Assembly: GCA_949316495.1 (NCBI GenBank)
Contig: OX439007.1
Coordinates: 13,365,479 to 13,429,478, forward strand
Length of the DNA stretch: 64,000 nucleotides
Direction of reading: 5' to 3'
Source of the DNA: Amphiduros pacificus
Taxonomy: Eukaryota > Annelida > Polychaeta > Phyllodocida > Hesionidae
Below the pieces are notes generated by a model. The model saw nothing but the letters and a program-made list of their open reading frames with translations. It ran no database searches and was not told the DNA's origin. The number at the start of each line of letters is the position of its first letter. Within the stretch, counting starts at the first letter, position 1. A program made the position numbers and the translations under genes. This document shows positions 1 through 10,783 of this stretch, piece after piece.

Positions 1-69
1 GTCCCACTTTCGTGATTTATTTTATACTAACAAAATGTTAAATTGATTCTCTCCTTATTTCATTTGTAG

Positions 70-209
70 ACATGAGTTGGTATCTGGTAGCAGGGACATG
101 AGATTAAAAATCTCTGATCTGGAAAAAGGGGATAATGGCAAATACACATGCAAGATTAGCAATGGAGAGGCTGGTGGAAAACAAGCACCATTTGAAATGG
201 AAGTTAGAT
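70..209 (+). CDS. Receptor exon: second half of an Ig domain
   Basis: The exon follows a TTTGTAG acceptor and ends before GTAAGT. It encodes the end of an Ig domain: a DLEKGDNGKYTCKISN stretch with the D-x-G-x-Y-x-C signature around the second cysteine. The first half of this domain must lie on an exon before position 1. Confidence 0.75.
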
Positions 210-3200
210 GTAAGTATTAGTATTCATGGAAACCTTAAAATCAAACACAGTTATGCATCTGTGTCACCAATTTTTATCATGCACACCTCAGGCATCATAA
301 GGCCACACTTGAAATGATTTTTGGACAAAATGATCTCACCTTTCAGAAACACCATTTTTACCCTCAGCCCCTGATGTAATCAGACTGAGGGTATTTCAGT
401 ACTCCTGGCGTGGGTATGTACAATATATGTATGTCTGTCTGTAGCGAACATCCTTGTCATCGCGATAACTTGAGAACAAATGATGGCAGCTTCATGAAAC
501 TTGAAACACATAAGCATCTTGTAAAAACCTCGGACAAGTTCGATGGACGGCGACCTTGACCTATTTTTCAAGATCATAGGGACAATTATATGAAATCGCA
601 AGAATCGCAATATCTCAAGAACAATTGACGGCAGCTTTATGAGATTTGTCACACATAAGCATCTGGTGAAGACCTCAGAAATATTTATATGAAACATGAC
701 CTTCACCTACTTTCTAAGGTCACAGTGAAAATTATGTGAAATCCCAAGAATCACAATAACTCAAGAACAAATGATGGCAGCTTTATGAGATTTGACACAC
801 ATGAGCATCTGGTGAAGACCTCAGAATTATTTCTATGAAACATGACCTTCACATATTTTTCAAGGTCACAGGGACAATTATGTGAAATCACAAGAATCGC
901 AATACTGTATACAGACAAATTTTTTCGCGACCTTTTTATTTTCGTGTTAATTTGTGCCAGGACGTCATTCACGAAATTAAATGGACGCAAAATTGAATTG
1001 AATTGTGCGATATAATTAAATAATAATTTTAATAGACATAGAAGTAAAAGTAAAACGTAAATACGATGTCCGTGACGTAGTGGATCGATTGGCCACGTGA
1101 CTTTGCAGATTTGCCACAGAATTTACTGGATCGATGTTAATTGCGTTTTAAACGATAAATAAAGGTATTTACCCAATATTTTTGGTCTATTATTTCGAAA
1201 CGCTTTGTTTTGACTTTGTTCTCACTGATTTCAATTATCAGCGTTCATAGTTTTGCATTTCGTCATTGTTTCCATTGCTTTGAGTCGTGTCTTCCCCTTT
1301 TTGACAGAAATGCTTTCACACGTGTTACGTTTTCGATGTGCAGAACACGGTAAATTTGATGTGCGGCAACACAAAGAGAAGCCAGGGATCCATCGTTGTG
1401 CAATATATTAAATTTTTCAATGCGAGTTGATACACTCCATTTGTTTTCGCACCAAAAATAAGAGCTCGTCCCCGTCACTCCCGCTTTTTAAAATGACGAC
1501 CTCGTATTGCGTAATGCATGTTAAATGGATGAATGGTTTAGTTCTGTTCTCGACCTGCAAAGAGTATTTTTTTTTAATATTGGGTAAATACCTTTATTTA
1601 TCATTTAAAACGCAATTAAAATCGATCCACGTGTGAAGGCATTTCTGTCAAAAAGGGAAGACACAACTCAACTCAACAAGTGGTCGCAATTTTGAAAGGC
1701 GGAAGTGACGGGAAGAGGCTCTTGTTTTTAGCGTGAAAATGATTGTTATTAACTCGCATTGAAATATTAATATATTGCGCAATAATGGATGGTTTTGTTC
1801 TGTTTTGTTCTGTTCTCGACCTGCAAAGCGTAATATTATGTACTAGGAAATCCAAAATTCGCGAAAATAAAACAGCGCGCACTTGTCGTAAACGTTAATG
1901 GCGCGAAAATAACTAGGCGCGAATTTTTCTCTGTATACAGTAACTCTAGAACAAATGATAGCAGCTTTATGGGATATGACAAACATAAGCATCTGGTGAA
2001 GACCTCCGAATCTTAATAAAACTTGACCTTCACCTACTTTTCAATGTCACAGGGACAATTATGTGAAATCCCAAAAATCACAATATTTCAAGAACAAATG
2101 ATGGCAGCTTTATGAGATTTGACACACAAGCATCTGATGAAGACCTTTTTTATGGAACATGACCTTCATTTACTTTTCAAGGTCACAGGGACATCTTGTT
2201 ATACGTTATTATCTTGTCAAACCTTTATGTTTTTACCATTTTTAGGCACTAAATGACCTTAGCGGTTGATTAGGGTGTTTAATTTTTCGGAATTTTTTTC
2301 CGATCAAGCTGCTCATTAAAAGAAATGTTCTAAAAGTCTAAAAGTTGATCGATTGGTCTTAAATCTTTTCTGTAGGTTTACTACATATCAGAGAACATTT
2401 CTTTTAATGAGCAGCTTGATCGGAAAAAAAGTCTGAAAAATAAAACACCCTACAGTTGATGTGCCTCTAAGCAACCATTCATTCTTTCATTCACAGGGAC
2501 AATTATGTGAAATCACAATCATTGTGACAACATGAGAACAAATGATCGCAGCTTTATGAGACTTGACACACATAAGCATCTGGTAAAGACCCCAAAAGAT
2601 TTGATGAATGGTGACCTTCACCACTTTTCAAGGTCACAGGGACAATTATGTCAAATCCATGTCATTGCAATAACTCAAGAACAAATAATGGCAGCTTCAT
2701 GAGAATTGACACACATAAGCATCTGGTGAAGACCCCAGATGAGTTTGATGGACAGTGACCTTCACCTGCTTTTCAAGGTCACAGGCCCATATCTCAATAA
2801 TTCTAAAGTAAAACTTAGATGATGACAGTTTCATGATACTTGACACACATAAGCTATCAAAGGAAGTAGATGTGCACTATTATGTTTTCTTTCCCCTGCA
2901 TCAATTTGCATTGGTCCAGTGACGTTTTGTTCACAAATATTGTGTGTAGCGAATGTTGTGCAGTAAGTTACCAGGGCTGAGGGTTGATGCATCTCTGATG
3001 CCTATGTTTAAATATAAGATCAAGATTTATATGGTACAGTTTTATATAAGTTTGAATGCTTGAATCCTGGCACTTGCAACATTTAAAAACATCTTCAGTT
3101 TGTGAGCTACTGAGGCAGTCTAATTTTGGCACCAAATAATGCCTCGACAAATATCTTGTACACATTTTGATTCTTCTATCAAGAGTAAATTATGTGGATA

Positions 3201-6200
3201 GGCCTGTAACCTAATTTTAGGCCAAATAGCATCACCTTTGCATGAGCCTATTCTCCAGACCATTCTGCATTATTGATATAATTTGGCAAGTACAATCATA
3301 CTAAGAGGTGTATGGATGAGTTATGGAAATTATTGCATGGCTTTGTGTCAAACCATCCTAATGTAACACATGTACAAATACATTGTAGACAAGCCTGAGA
3401 GTGCATCAATCACATCCAGTGACCAGGTAGTGGGGGTGAATCAAGAGTTCACACTGACTTGCAGCTTAGGAGACTCTGGCATGCCAAGAGCCAATGCCTA
3501 TACCTGGTACCTTGCTGATGGCAGAGTTCTAGGCAACTTTGAAATACCTACTTTCACACTAAGATGGGCTAGACCAGCAAATCTCAATATTTCATGTGAT
3601 GCTAAAAATGAGTTTGGGTCCGCATCAAAATCTCCTGCTGTATGGGTGTGGATACAAGGTAAGAATCCCATTAGTTACAACATATATAGATATTTTAAAG
3701 GAATTTTACCACAAAGATATTCTTCTGGAGAATCACTCCTATATATTTTAAATAAATTATATTGGTTCTCCACTTGTTTACATCAAACCCTGTCCTAAAA
3801 AGTATAAATTGTAAAATTGAAAATGAAATTATTGATAAACTGATGGGTATTTTTTTCAGCTCCGGTAAAACTCGAGAATCCTGAGATACAAGCGGAGGAA
3901 ACATTACATTTAAACTCTAGTATTCAGCTGGAATGCATTGCTTCTGGTTCAGACATCAGCAACATAACTTGGTTCAGGAATAACGTCTCAGTAGCCAGTG
4001 GAAATCTCTATGACATTAGTGTTTCTGATGTGACAGGCCATTTTTCCAATTTTCTGAAGTCCGCTAAAAGGAGTGTCCTTACTTTACAAGCTTCAGAAGG
4101 GCAGAGTTGTTCTGATTTGGAAAGCCTTAAAGGAAGGTATAACTGTCAGGTGTATGGGAAAGTGGCTGGACACTTAGTAGAGGAAGCATCACCAATAAGA
4201 ACCATCAATATTATCTGTAAGTACACACACCTTTGCCCTCATTTTCTAATTTAAGAATTTGTAATTTAAGATTAAAAGGTTACCAATGTAAGGTTTATGT
4301 ACACTGCAAAATTATCTGGATGTATTGTTCATATCTAAGTTTCTTTAATATATTTTTCCTCAATATATTTGTTGCCTCATTTTGTGATGCTACAGGCCTA
4401 AGATCAACAAAAGTGTTGTACTATCTATTTTCTGACTAACAAACATGTTTAATATTCAAAAATCAGGTTTTGGTGTTTTCTGATGAAAATTGCCTACAGA
4501 TGAAGCATATTTGAGAAGCCTATTTCTCAGAAATAATATTTTTAGGAACCAAAATGAACCTCTGCACACAAGTTTTTCATGGATTAACAATGAAACAAAT
4601 TGAGAAAATAAATGATTGCTGGTTAGTGTGTTTCATTTTCGGGACCTTTTTTCCGATCAAGCTGCTCATTAAAAGAAATGTTCTCTGATATGTAGTAAAC
4701 CCACAGAAAAAAAATTAAAACTGACAAATCACTAAACTTTTAGACCCCCCTACCACCTTGTATGTATGACCTCAGAAATCAATGCTCGGTGGCCATTTTC
4801 TGGTTTAAATTCAAGTCTCATTGCCTCATAATTTCATTTTATTCAACTCAGATAGTGTCTGTGTCATGCAAATTATATTTCTATTCTTTTGTGTGTCCAT
4901 CAACTCTGATCTATGAAACTTCTGGTAGGAGCTCTTAGCTCTTTGTAGGTAAGGTGTTGTATTTTCAGAGAAGTAATTCTATCTATTTTCCATTAGGCTC
5001 AGTATTCTTTCCATCTATTTATGATTTTTATAAGAATCAATACCTATAACTGAATTTTCAAGTAGGCTGCCATTTTAAATAACATTACAAATATTAACCA
5101 ATGAGAATTGAGATAAAAAATCTGATATGTAACATGGAAAATAATTATAGTCTCATCAAGTCTGCTCCGGGAAAGGATTTAAATGATGATTTATAATGTG
5201 GAGATGACTGCAAAAATGTTAATGAAAAGAAATGACAAGGGCTACTATGCCAGTTTACCAGCATTTTTTAATACTGGCCTTTCCCACAAAACCTGGGCTA
5301 ACTGGCACCACATGTCATCCTTAACCCAACCCAAATATAACTTTGTTTAAAAGGACTTAACCCAGAACCCACCTATTATTTATAATCACCTGTACATTTC
5401 CTCTCTGATGGGTCCCCATGGCCCATACCCATGTTTTCCCAAGAAGAACCCTTATTTAAATGACAACTCACAAGAATTTAAAGAACATTCTGATCAGCTT
5501 GATAAATACATCACCATCAATCTTCTGCTCTGAAACTAATGGATATTCAAAGGTAAGATGTATTGTCAGGAGATAAATTTTATCAGGGAATTGTCCCACG
5601 TGTTCTTGACCTACAAAGTTGGCTAAATATATTGAAGGATCATTTATGAAGCAATTCTAGCAATTTTTAACTGGTCTGGAAATGATTGATGGGATTGGCT
5701 CGAGAGAGGACTGCATGACGGGAAATATTTTGCTTCATGAACTTCCCACCGTCTTTCTTCACGATCGAAGGGAAATTCCAGATTCCCACCATTCATTATC
5801 AAGCCCATGTTAGTGCTGTTGTATTTTTGTTGATCAACAAAGCTACAAGGCCATTGACCCATGTTTTAACCTATATTATGTTATCTGATATAGATATTAC
5901 ATTTTCAGATGGGCCCTTATGGAATGGAAGTGATCAATTTGATCTTTTGGAAGGACAGTCAAATGTGCACATACAATGTGATGTGTGCGGCCAACCTGCT
6001 CCAGATATGTCTGCCATTAGCTGGCGTTTAAAACCACCAAAAAATGACACCAAGACTGCATTACCACATGGAGTAGAGAACAAAGACAATGTCCTTGTCA
6101 TCAACAAGGTCTATCTAAATCATACAGGAATATATTCCTGTGAACTGCAAAACAAGTATCAGTTCGATATCAGTTTGAATGTCACAGCTCCTTCACTTGA

Positions 6201-9200
6201 AGGTGATGTTGTTGAAACCACAGCAGTATTTTGTTGTACAGGTATATAATTATGCAAGAATTTATTTTATCACATATTAATGTTCTTATTAAGTCAGCAC
6301 AAGCTGACTTTATGTACTTGCTGTTTCCACCGCATCCGCTGCCACACATTATTTTCTTCATCGTTCTTTTACACTTAGACATAAGGACTAGATATTATAA
6401 CATGATGATATGAAGGCCTGAGAAATTTTTTTGGCTGAATCTTTTGTGACCTTGGGTCAAGTTCAAGATCATGGCCAGCACAGGAGCAACTTTGCTTGTG
6501 AATACTCTATTTTCTTACAAAATACAGCAATATGAATATAACATGGTAGAAGTGATCAACCTTATGAGGGACTTGGATAAGTTCGGTATTGGGTGACCTT
6601 GGGCTATTTTCAAGGTCACAGGAGCCGAAATTCAAAATTGATTATTTGTGATATTTTGCAAAACGCTACGAATAGCATCTATTCTCTCTACATTTATCTT
6701 ACACGATATCTTGGTTCATAATTTTCAGAAAAAAATATGTGACTAGGCCACAATGACCTACTTAAGGGCCAAATAGTTCACAACTTCCAAAATATTATGA
6801 ATCTAATCCTTTATAAATCAGAGAATAGATCATGATATTATGTAAATATATTTATCTTGTACAATGTGTTCATGATTTGGAGAATCATTTGTAACGAGAT
6901 TACTTTGACCGCCTTATAGCACAAAAGAGATTGACATTTGTCAGTTGGATAGTGCATCACCTTGTATACATTAATACTGTGATGACTTCAGTTTTGTGCC
7001 ACTCACAAACTATCTAGTTAAATTTAATTTTGAATAGATTTCCTGAAAACATATTGTAACTGGGCTTGCAAATCAATCTCTGACTGTCAAACATTAAATT
7101 TGATTTTTTTCAGAATTATCATATTTATACGTTCAAGTTGCAAAGGTGTATTTATCTTTATCATAAATGAAAAAGAAATAGAGTTAAACACATAAAATAA
7201 GGCATGACATCATCAATTATGTCATTCTGTTCTGTCAAGAAGTCAAATCAGTTGGCCACACCGAGCCATAATTATTGTCTGTTTTAACCGACTGAATTTG
7301 AGCACAAATGTGTACAAATATAAAAGAGTTTTAAATAGAAGATGAATCAGTATATGAGATGATGTGTCTACATTAAAATAATAGATGTGCAAGTCTAGAT
7401 TATATATATATAGTTTAGCTATAGTTATCTATTGACTTTTTTCCTCTCATAATTTCTATACTATTTGATATATTTACATTCGCAGGAGGTGTCATTGGCT
7501 TCTTTGTGACCATACTTATATGGGGAGTAGTATTTTTGTACCTATACTGGTTCAACAACTTCAAAAAGGAAAAGGATAGTAAATGTAAGTAGAATTCTAA
7601 GGGTAACATAACACCAGATACCATCTCATGAAAAAGGGAATTTTCTTTTTTATATTCACATATTGAATCTTGCAAATTATTTTTTGTGTGTAATAGAACA
7701 GATATTGTTTTTTGTACTATAAAATCAAAATGTTTCAGAAACCATAAATCAATAAAATAATAGAACAAGAGATTTTAGAATAACAAAGCTTAATTTTATT
7801 ACATAATCTAAATGAGAATGTTTTTAATTGAATAAATCTTGTTTTTAATGCAAAATGTATTTGTTGCATGATTCAGCTGATGCAAAAAGTGAGAAGGTAA
7901 TAGACAAGATGGAAACAGTTCTTCTCATGCCAGAAAACATAAGAACTGAGGAACAAGAAAGCCCCTCCATTCCACCATTACAAGCAAATAGTGATGACAG
8001 GAAGAGAGATGAAGAAGCAAGAAAAATGGAAAAAGAGAAAAAAGCAAGTAATGCAGCTCAGACAGTGGAAAAATGGTTGAAAGATGCCTATATGAGTTCA
8101 CTTCAGTGGATGGATCCTCTGACACACAAATGTGTGTGGGGCATTGATTCTCTCTATGGATGGTTAAATAAGAAAAAGCCATTAAAAGGTATAACTCATT
8201 TAGGAGGATCGCATAAAGGCAAGATGACTGTTATAAATAGAATTTGTATTGACTGGGCACAAAGCAAGGAAACCCCTTTTAAGGATGTAAACATGTTGAT
8301 ATGCCTTCCTGCAAGTGATATTGGAGCTGATCCAGCTGAGGTCCTGAAAAATGTAATTCCTAAGGAAATTATTGAGGAGGCAGGCAATGACTATCTCATG
8401 CATTACTTTCATTCCTATCCAGAAAGAGTGTGTTTCATATATTATGAGATGGATGCTTTGTCAGCAGAAGAGTCAACCTCAAAATGGAACACGCTGATGA
8501 CTTCTTATAATAATATGGTAACACTCGTTGCCAGTGAGGAAGACATGACGAAGACAAAGGCAGCTGTGGCAAATTTACAGTGTGAAGAGTTTTCCATGCC
8601 TGGATATGATGATGCTGCCAAAAGATCCTTTATTGAGAGCTATTTTGGAGAGGAATTGTCCACATCGGCTATTGCTGCCCTTTTATATGACGTCACACAT
8701 GACAGTTGTTTGCCAATGTTAACGGATGACCCTGACAGCCTTTCCTTGCTCTGTTTTATCTATGACCAAAACAGACAGACAAAACAGGAAAAGTTTCCCA
8801 AATCCATCTCAACACTTATGGATCAAATTGTTATTCATCTCCTCAAGATCAATGAAAAGGAATATAAACTTGATTATAAAGTCAATGAGAAATCATTGAA
8901 AAAGATGACCAACAGCAAACTTTATCATTATTTGTTGGAAACTGGAAGTATTTGCTATAAGAGGTTAATGTCAGGATCGGCAATACCCAAAAAGAATTAT
9001 CAAGTGAAGGAGCCAAACAAAAGGGAACCACTCGAACCAGGAAGTGGCTCTTTTATTGAATTGGACATATTCTTTTCAGCCTTTTGGTTTGTCCAGACAG
9101 ATACATACATTGATAAGAGCAGACACAATGTAATAGATGGGAAAATGGCATTATACACTTGTGGCTTATTAGCTGATAATGCAGTCCATGTTCTTATTCC

Positions 9201-10458
9201 TCTCTACAAGACAAAGAATGCCATCACAAGTGAGTGGATTGAATGCTTGGGTGAGGCAACAGAGAACTGTGTATCAAAGGTTGGATTTCTCTCAACTGTT
9301 TATGATCGCTGTATCATAGTTAACCCAGACCTGAAGGTTGATATTGAGAAAAGATCACTAAGAGGAATCAGTGCACTACTTGACCTTATTCGAACAAAAC
9401 CAGATTCAAAGTCATGGCTCACTAAAAACATTCATTTAGATATTAAATCAAAAAGTGGTTATTTAGCAGATTTGGAAAAAGGTCAGGAACAAACCATGGA
9501 TATATTGAGCAGGAAGCATACAAAAGACCAAACACTTACTTGCATACTGATCAGTATATTAAGAATGAGTGGAAAAGTATTCAACATCACTGTCAAAGGA
9601 AATGGGGACAAAGAACTTTTTATTGAATTTGAGAGTGGTTCTTGTGACAGTACTTTATTGAATACAGCTTTTGTTCCAGTCCAAAGCATCTTTCTGAAGC
9701 TTGAAGACTTTCAGTTAGAATCATATGCTAAGGATCCTCTCAATAAGTCAAAGTCATTAAGAAGGCAGTCAGGAACAGAAAAGGTTGAGGTCACAAGACT
9801 TAATATACATAATATGACCACATCTTTAACACTGGACATTGGCATGAAGACTAAGCCAAATGAAATACTAAAATGGAAGAAAGAAAGTCAAAAGAAACAT
9901 AACAAACTTGTTTTGTCCACTGAGAATGGATCAAGCATTGATGGTTTAATTAACATTTTGCATCACAATATCTATCATAATGATAATGTAGAGTATCTTG
10001 GTCTAGTAGGAAAGGATTTGTTTGTTTCAAACAAGGAATACCTTAGGGAAACATTAAAAGGAAAAAAGACTGTCCTTAAATGTGCATTGCTCGGATTAGA
10101 TACACATGGCCTGATGGAATTTGATGTGGAGATCCTCACACTCTTGAGCAAGAGAAAGGTGAAATTGATTTGCCTGGTAGCCCAAGAAAAGGATGATACG
10201 CAGTACTTATTAACCACCAGTCCCTTTCCATCTCTGGTAACGGAGCCAACTACGGATGAGAATGAAGCAGATTTGTCCATCACAGAGATATTTCATCAAG
10301 CATTTAAACGTACATCAGTAAACTCTGCCTTGGCTGATATTGTTGAATTTGTGTGCCGTAACTTGCCAAAAAAGAAAACGCTTTACATGTGGTGTGATGA
10401 TGACCTCCAAAGATTGGTAAGGGAAAGAGGTTTGAAGGTTGATCCATCAACAGTTTGA
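70..10458 (+). CDS. Ig-superfamily receptor with cytoplasmic NACHT-like domain (5' end outside window)
   Basis: Six coding exons fit one reading frame with matching splice phases: 70-209, 3389-3658, 3860-4216, 5909-6241, 7486-7584 and 7877-10458. Every junction joins one base to two bases, the phase typical of Ig-domain exons, and each exon is bounded by AG and GT. Order of parts: end of one Ig domain, three further Ig domains with the usual Cys-Trp-Cys pattern and several N-glycosylation sites, one transmembrane helix, then about 860 cytoplasmic residues that resemble a NACHT NTPase with degenerate Walker motifs. The protein should sit in a surface membrane with Ig domains outside. Ig domains bind ligands, and NACHT domains act as oligomerising switches in innate immunity, so an immune or adhesion-sensing receptor is inferred. 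The start codon and signal peptide lie upstream of the window. An alternative end of the 5909 exon at 6202 is also in phase. Confidence 0.8.
905..1940. mobile_element. Non-autonomous foldback DNA element with TA target duplication
   Basis: The element begins and ends with CTGTATACAG, followed inward by imperfect inverted arms (TTTTTCGCG against CGCGAATTTTT). TA lies at both edges (903-904 and 1941-1942). Sister units of the surrounding repeat keep the uninterrupted target (around 754-775), so the insertion is clear. Inside is a second long inverted repeat: about 1130-1185 pairs with 1563-1628, and 1289-1325 with 1629-1665. There is no transposase; movement by a Tc1/mariner-like enzyme is inferred from the TA duplication. 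Confidence 0.8.
2273..2450. mobile_element. 178-bp palindromic MITE with TA target duplication
   Basis: Two arms of roughly 60 bp (2273-2330 and 2390-2450) are inverted copies of each other and share CCGATCAAGCTGCTCATTAA or its complement. TA flanks both sides (2271-2272 and 2451-2452). It is too short to code for anything. Confidence 0.82.
3389..3658 (+). CDS. Receptor exon: complete Ig domain
   Basis: The exon encodes about 90 residues with the core Ig features: FTLTC on strand B, TWYLADG with the core tryptophan, and NLNISC on strand F. The tyrosine before the last cysteine is replaced by isoleucine-serine, so the fold is slightly divergent. NLNIS contains a glycosylation sequon. AG lies directly before the exon and GTAAGA directly after it. 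Confidence 0.78.
3860..4216 (+). CDS. Receptor exon: complete Ig domain
   Basis: The exon encodes about 118 residues with IQLEC (strand B), ITWFRNN (strand C) and GRYNCQVYG (strand F). Sequons occur at NSS, NIT and NVS. Between strands C and F is a long insert with an additional cysteine (GQSCSD). The acceptor is a poly-T tract followed by CAG, and the donor is GTAAGT. Confidence 0.8.
4627..4715 (+). mobile_element. Partial copy of the 178-bp MITE
   Basis: One arm of the 2273-2450 element recurs here, including CCGATCAAGCTGCTCATTAA and the AAAAGAAATGTTCT that follows, then TGATATGTAGTAAACC from the loop. The second arm is missing. Confidence 0.75.
4716..5908. other. Receptor intron, no feature seen
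   Basis: AT-rich DNA between the third and fourth visible Ig exons. It shows no convincing coding frame, repeat array or RNA gene. Confidence 0.6.
5909..6241 (+). CDS. Receptor exon: membrane-proximal Ig domain
   Basis: The exon encodes VHIQCDVCGQPAP, ISWRLKPP and TGIYSCELQN, so cysteine, tryptophan and Y-x-C are all in place. There are sequons at NGS, NDT, NHT and NVT. A donor at 6242 keeps the frame into the membrane exon. A second GT at 6203 is also in frame and would shorten the stalk by 13 residues. The two may be alternative isoforms. Confidence 0.76.
6242..7485. other. Receptor intron before the membrane exon
   Basis: AT-rich intron. A stretch at about 6460-6620 repeats the GGTCAAGTTCAAGATCA and TTTTCAAGGTCACAGGAG theme of the 415-2860 array, so it may be a lone relic of that repeat. 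Nothing else was recognised. Confidence 0.5.
7486..7584 (+). CDS. Receptor exon: transmembrane segment
   Basis: This short exon reads GGVIGFFVTILIWGVVFLYL followed by YW and a basic stretch (KKEKDSK). That is one hydrophobic helix with a positive cytoplasmic flank, so the Ig domains are outside and the next exon inside. The donor is GTAAGT. Confidence 0.78.
7877..10458 (+). CDS. Receptor exon: cytoplasmic NACHT-like NTPase region
   Basis: One 2,582-base exon encodes the whole tail, starting after GATTCAG and ending at the TGA at 10456-10458. A charged linker (to about 8050) is followed by a NACHT-like core. Walker A reads LGGSHKGKMT at about 8200: G-x4-G-K is kept, but methionine replaces the usual Ser/Thr. 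Next come a strand like the NACHT reaction-loop segment (VNMLICLPASDI) and a Walker B strand CFIYYEMDAL at 8431-8460. There only the second aspartate of the usual LLILDGLDEL pattern survives. A sensor-like VTLVASEED follows at about 8518, then helices ending in FFSAFWF at 9070, reminiscent of the NLR block near the winged helix. The remaining 440 residues are unassigned and show no clear leucine-rich repeats. Nucleotide binding may be weakened or lost. NACHT assignment is by eye from motif order. Confidence 0.72.
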
Positions 10459-10461
10459 GAC

Positions 10462-10770
10462 GGGCCCTGGGCCATGGCGCAGTTGGTTAATGCGCCAGCT
10501 TATTAGCACCAGTTCCTCTGTGGTGATCCAAAGGTCATGGGTTCGATCCCCAGCCATGCCGAGATTGAACTCATGATTCAATTTCACATATGAGCTGAGG
10601 CATGTGCCAAAAGGGTAAACCTGTTGTCCTTGTAAATCTGTGACAGGGCGGGTTGTCATGTCAAGGACCTGCAACATGACAATTCAGTGAGGCAGCACTA
10701 TATCTGCTACAAGTAGGTCTCATCACAAAATGACTGGAATAATGTTGAAAGTGATGTAAAACCCCAAACA
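10462..10770 (+). mobile_element. tRNA-headed SINE (copy 1), at the receptor stop codon
   Basis: The head resembles a tRNA with box A (TGGCGCAGTTGG) and box B (GGTTCGATCC). The body is shared with three other copies here, and the tail is ACCCCAAACA. A perfect 13-bp target duplication, AACAGTTTGAGAC, lies at 10449-10461 and 10771-10783. The duplication contains the receptor stop codon, so the SINE forms the start of the 3' UTR without changing the protein. The shared body and the CAAA tail are reminiscent of the MESC/Meta SINE superfamily of bivalves, from memory only. Confidence 0.9.
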
Positions 10771-10783
10771 AACAGTTTGAGAC

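Larger units (their letters stand above)
415..2860 (+). repeat. Degenerate tandem repeat, about 145-bp unit, in a receptor intron
   Basis: At least seven units can be recognised from the marker AAGCATCTGGTGAAGACCTC near 508, 657, 803, 1984, 2128, 2574 and 2717, spaced 143-147 bp apart within blocks. Each unit also holds CAAGAACAAATGATGGCAGC and a motif near TTCAAGGTCACAGGGACAAT. The array is interrupted by two palindromic transposon-like elements (905-1940 and 2273-2450). Confidence 0.85.

Noticed and set aside
1427-1882. Short open frames inside the 905-1940 element as a transposase
   Set aside because: They are under 75 codons, unrelated to any transposase, and mirror one another because the element is palindromic.
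10466-10556. tRNA genes at the four tRNA-like heads (10462, 43588, 45545, 56237) and at 22043
   Set aside because: Each is followed by a shared body and simple tail, target duplications are present, and the acceptor stems do not pair properly. They are SINEs.
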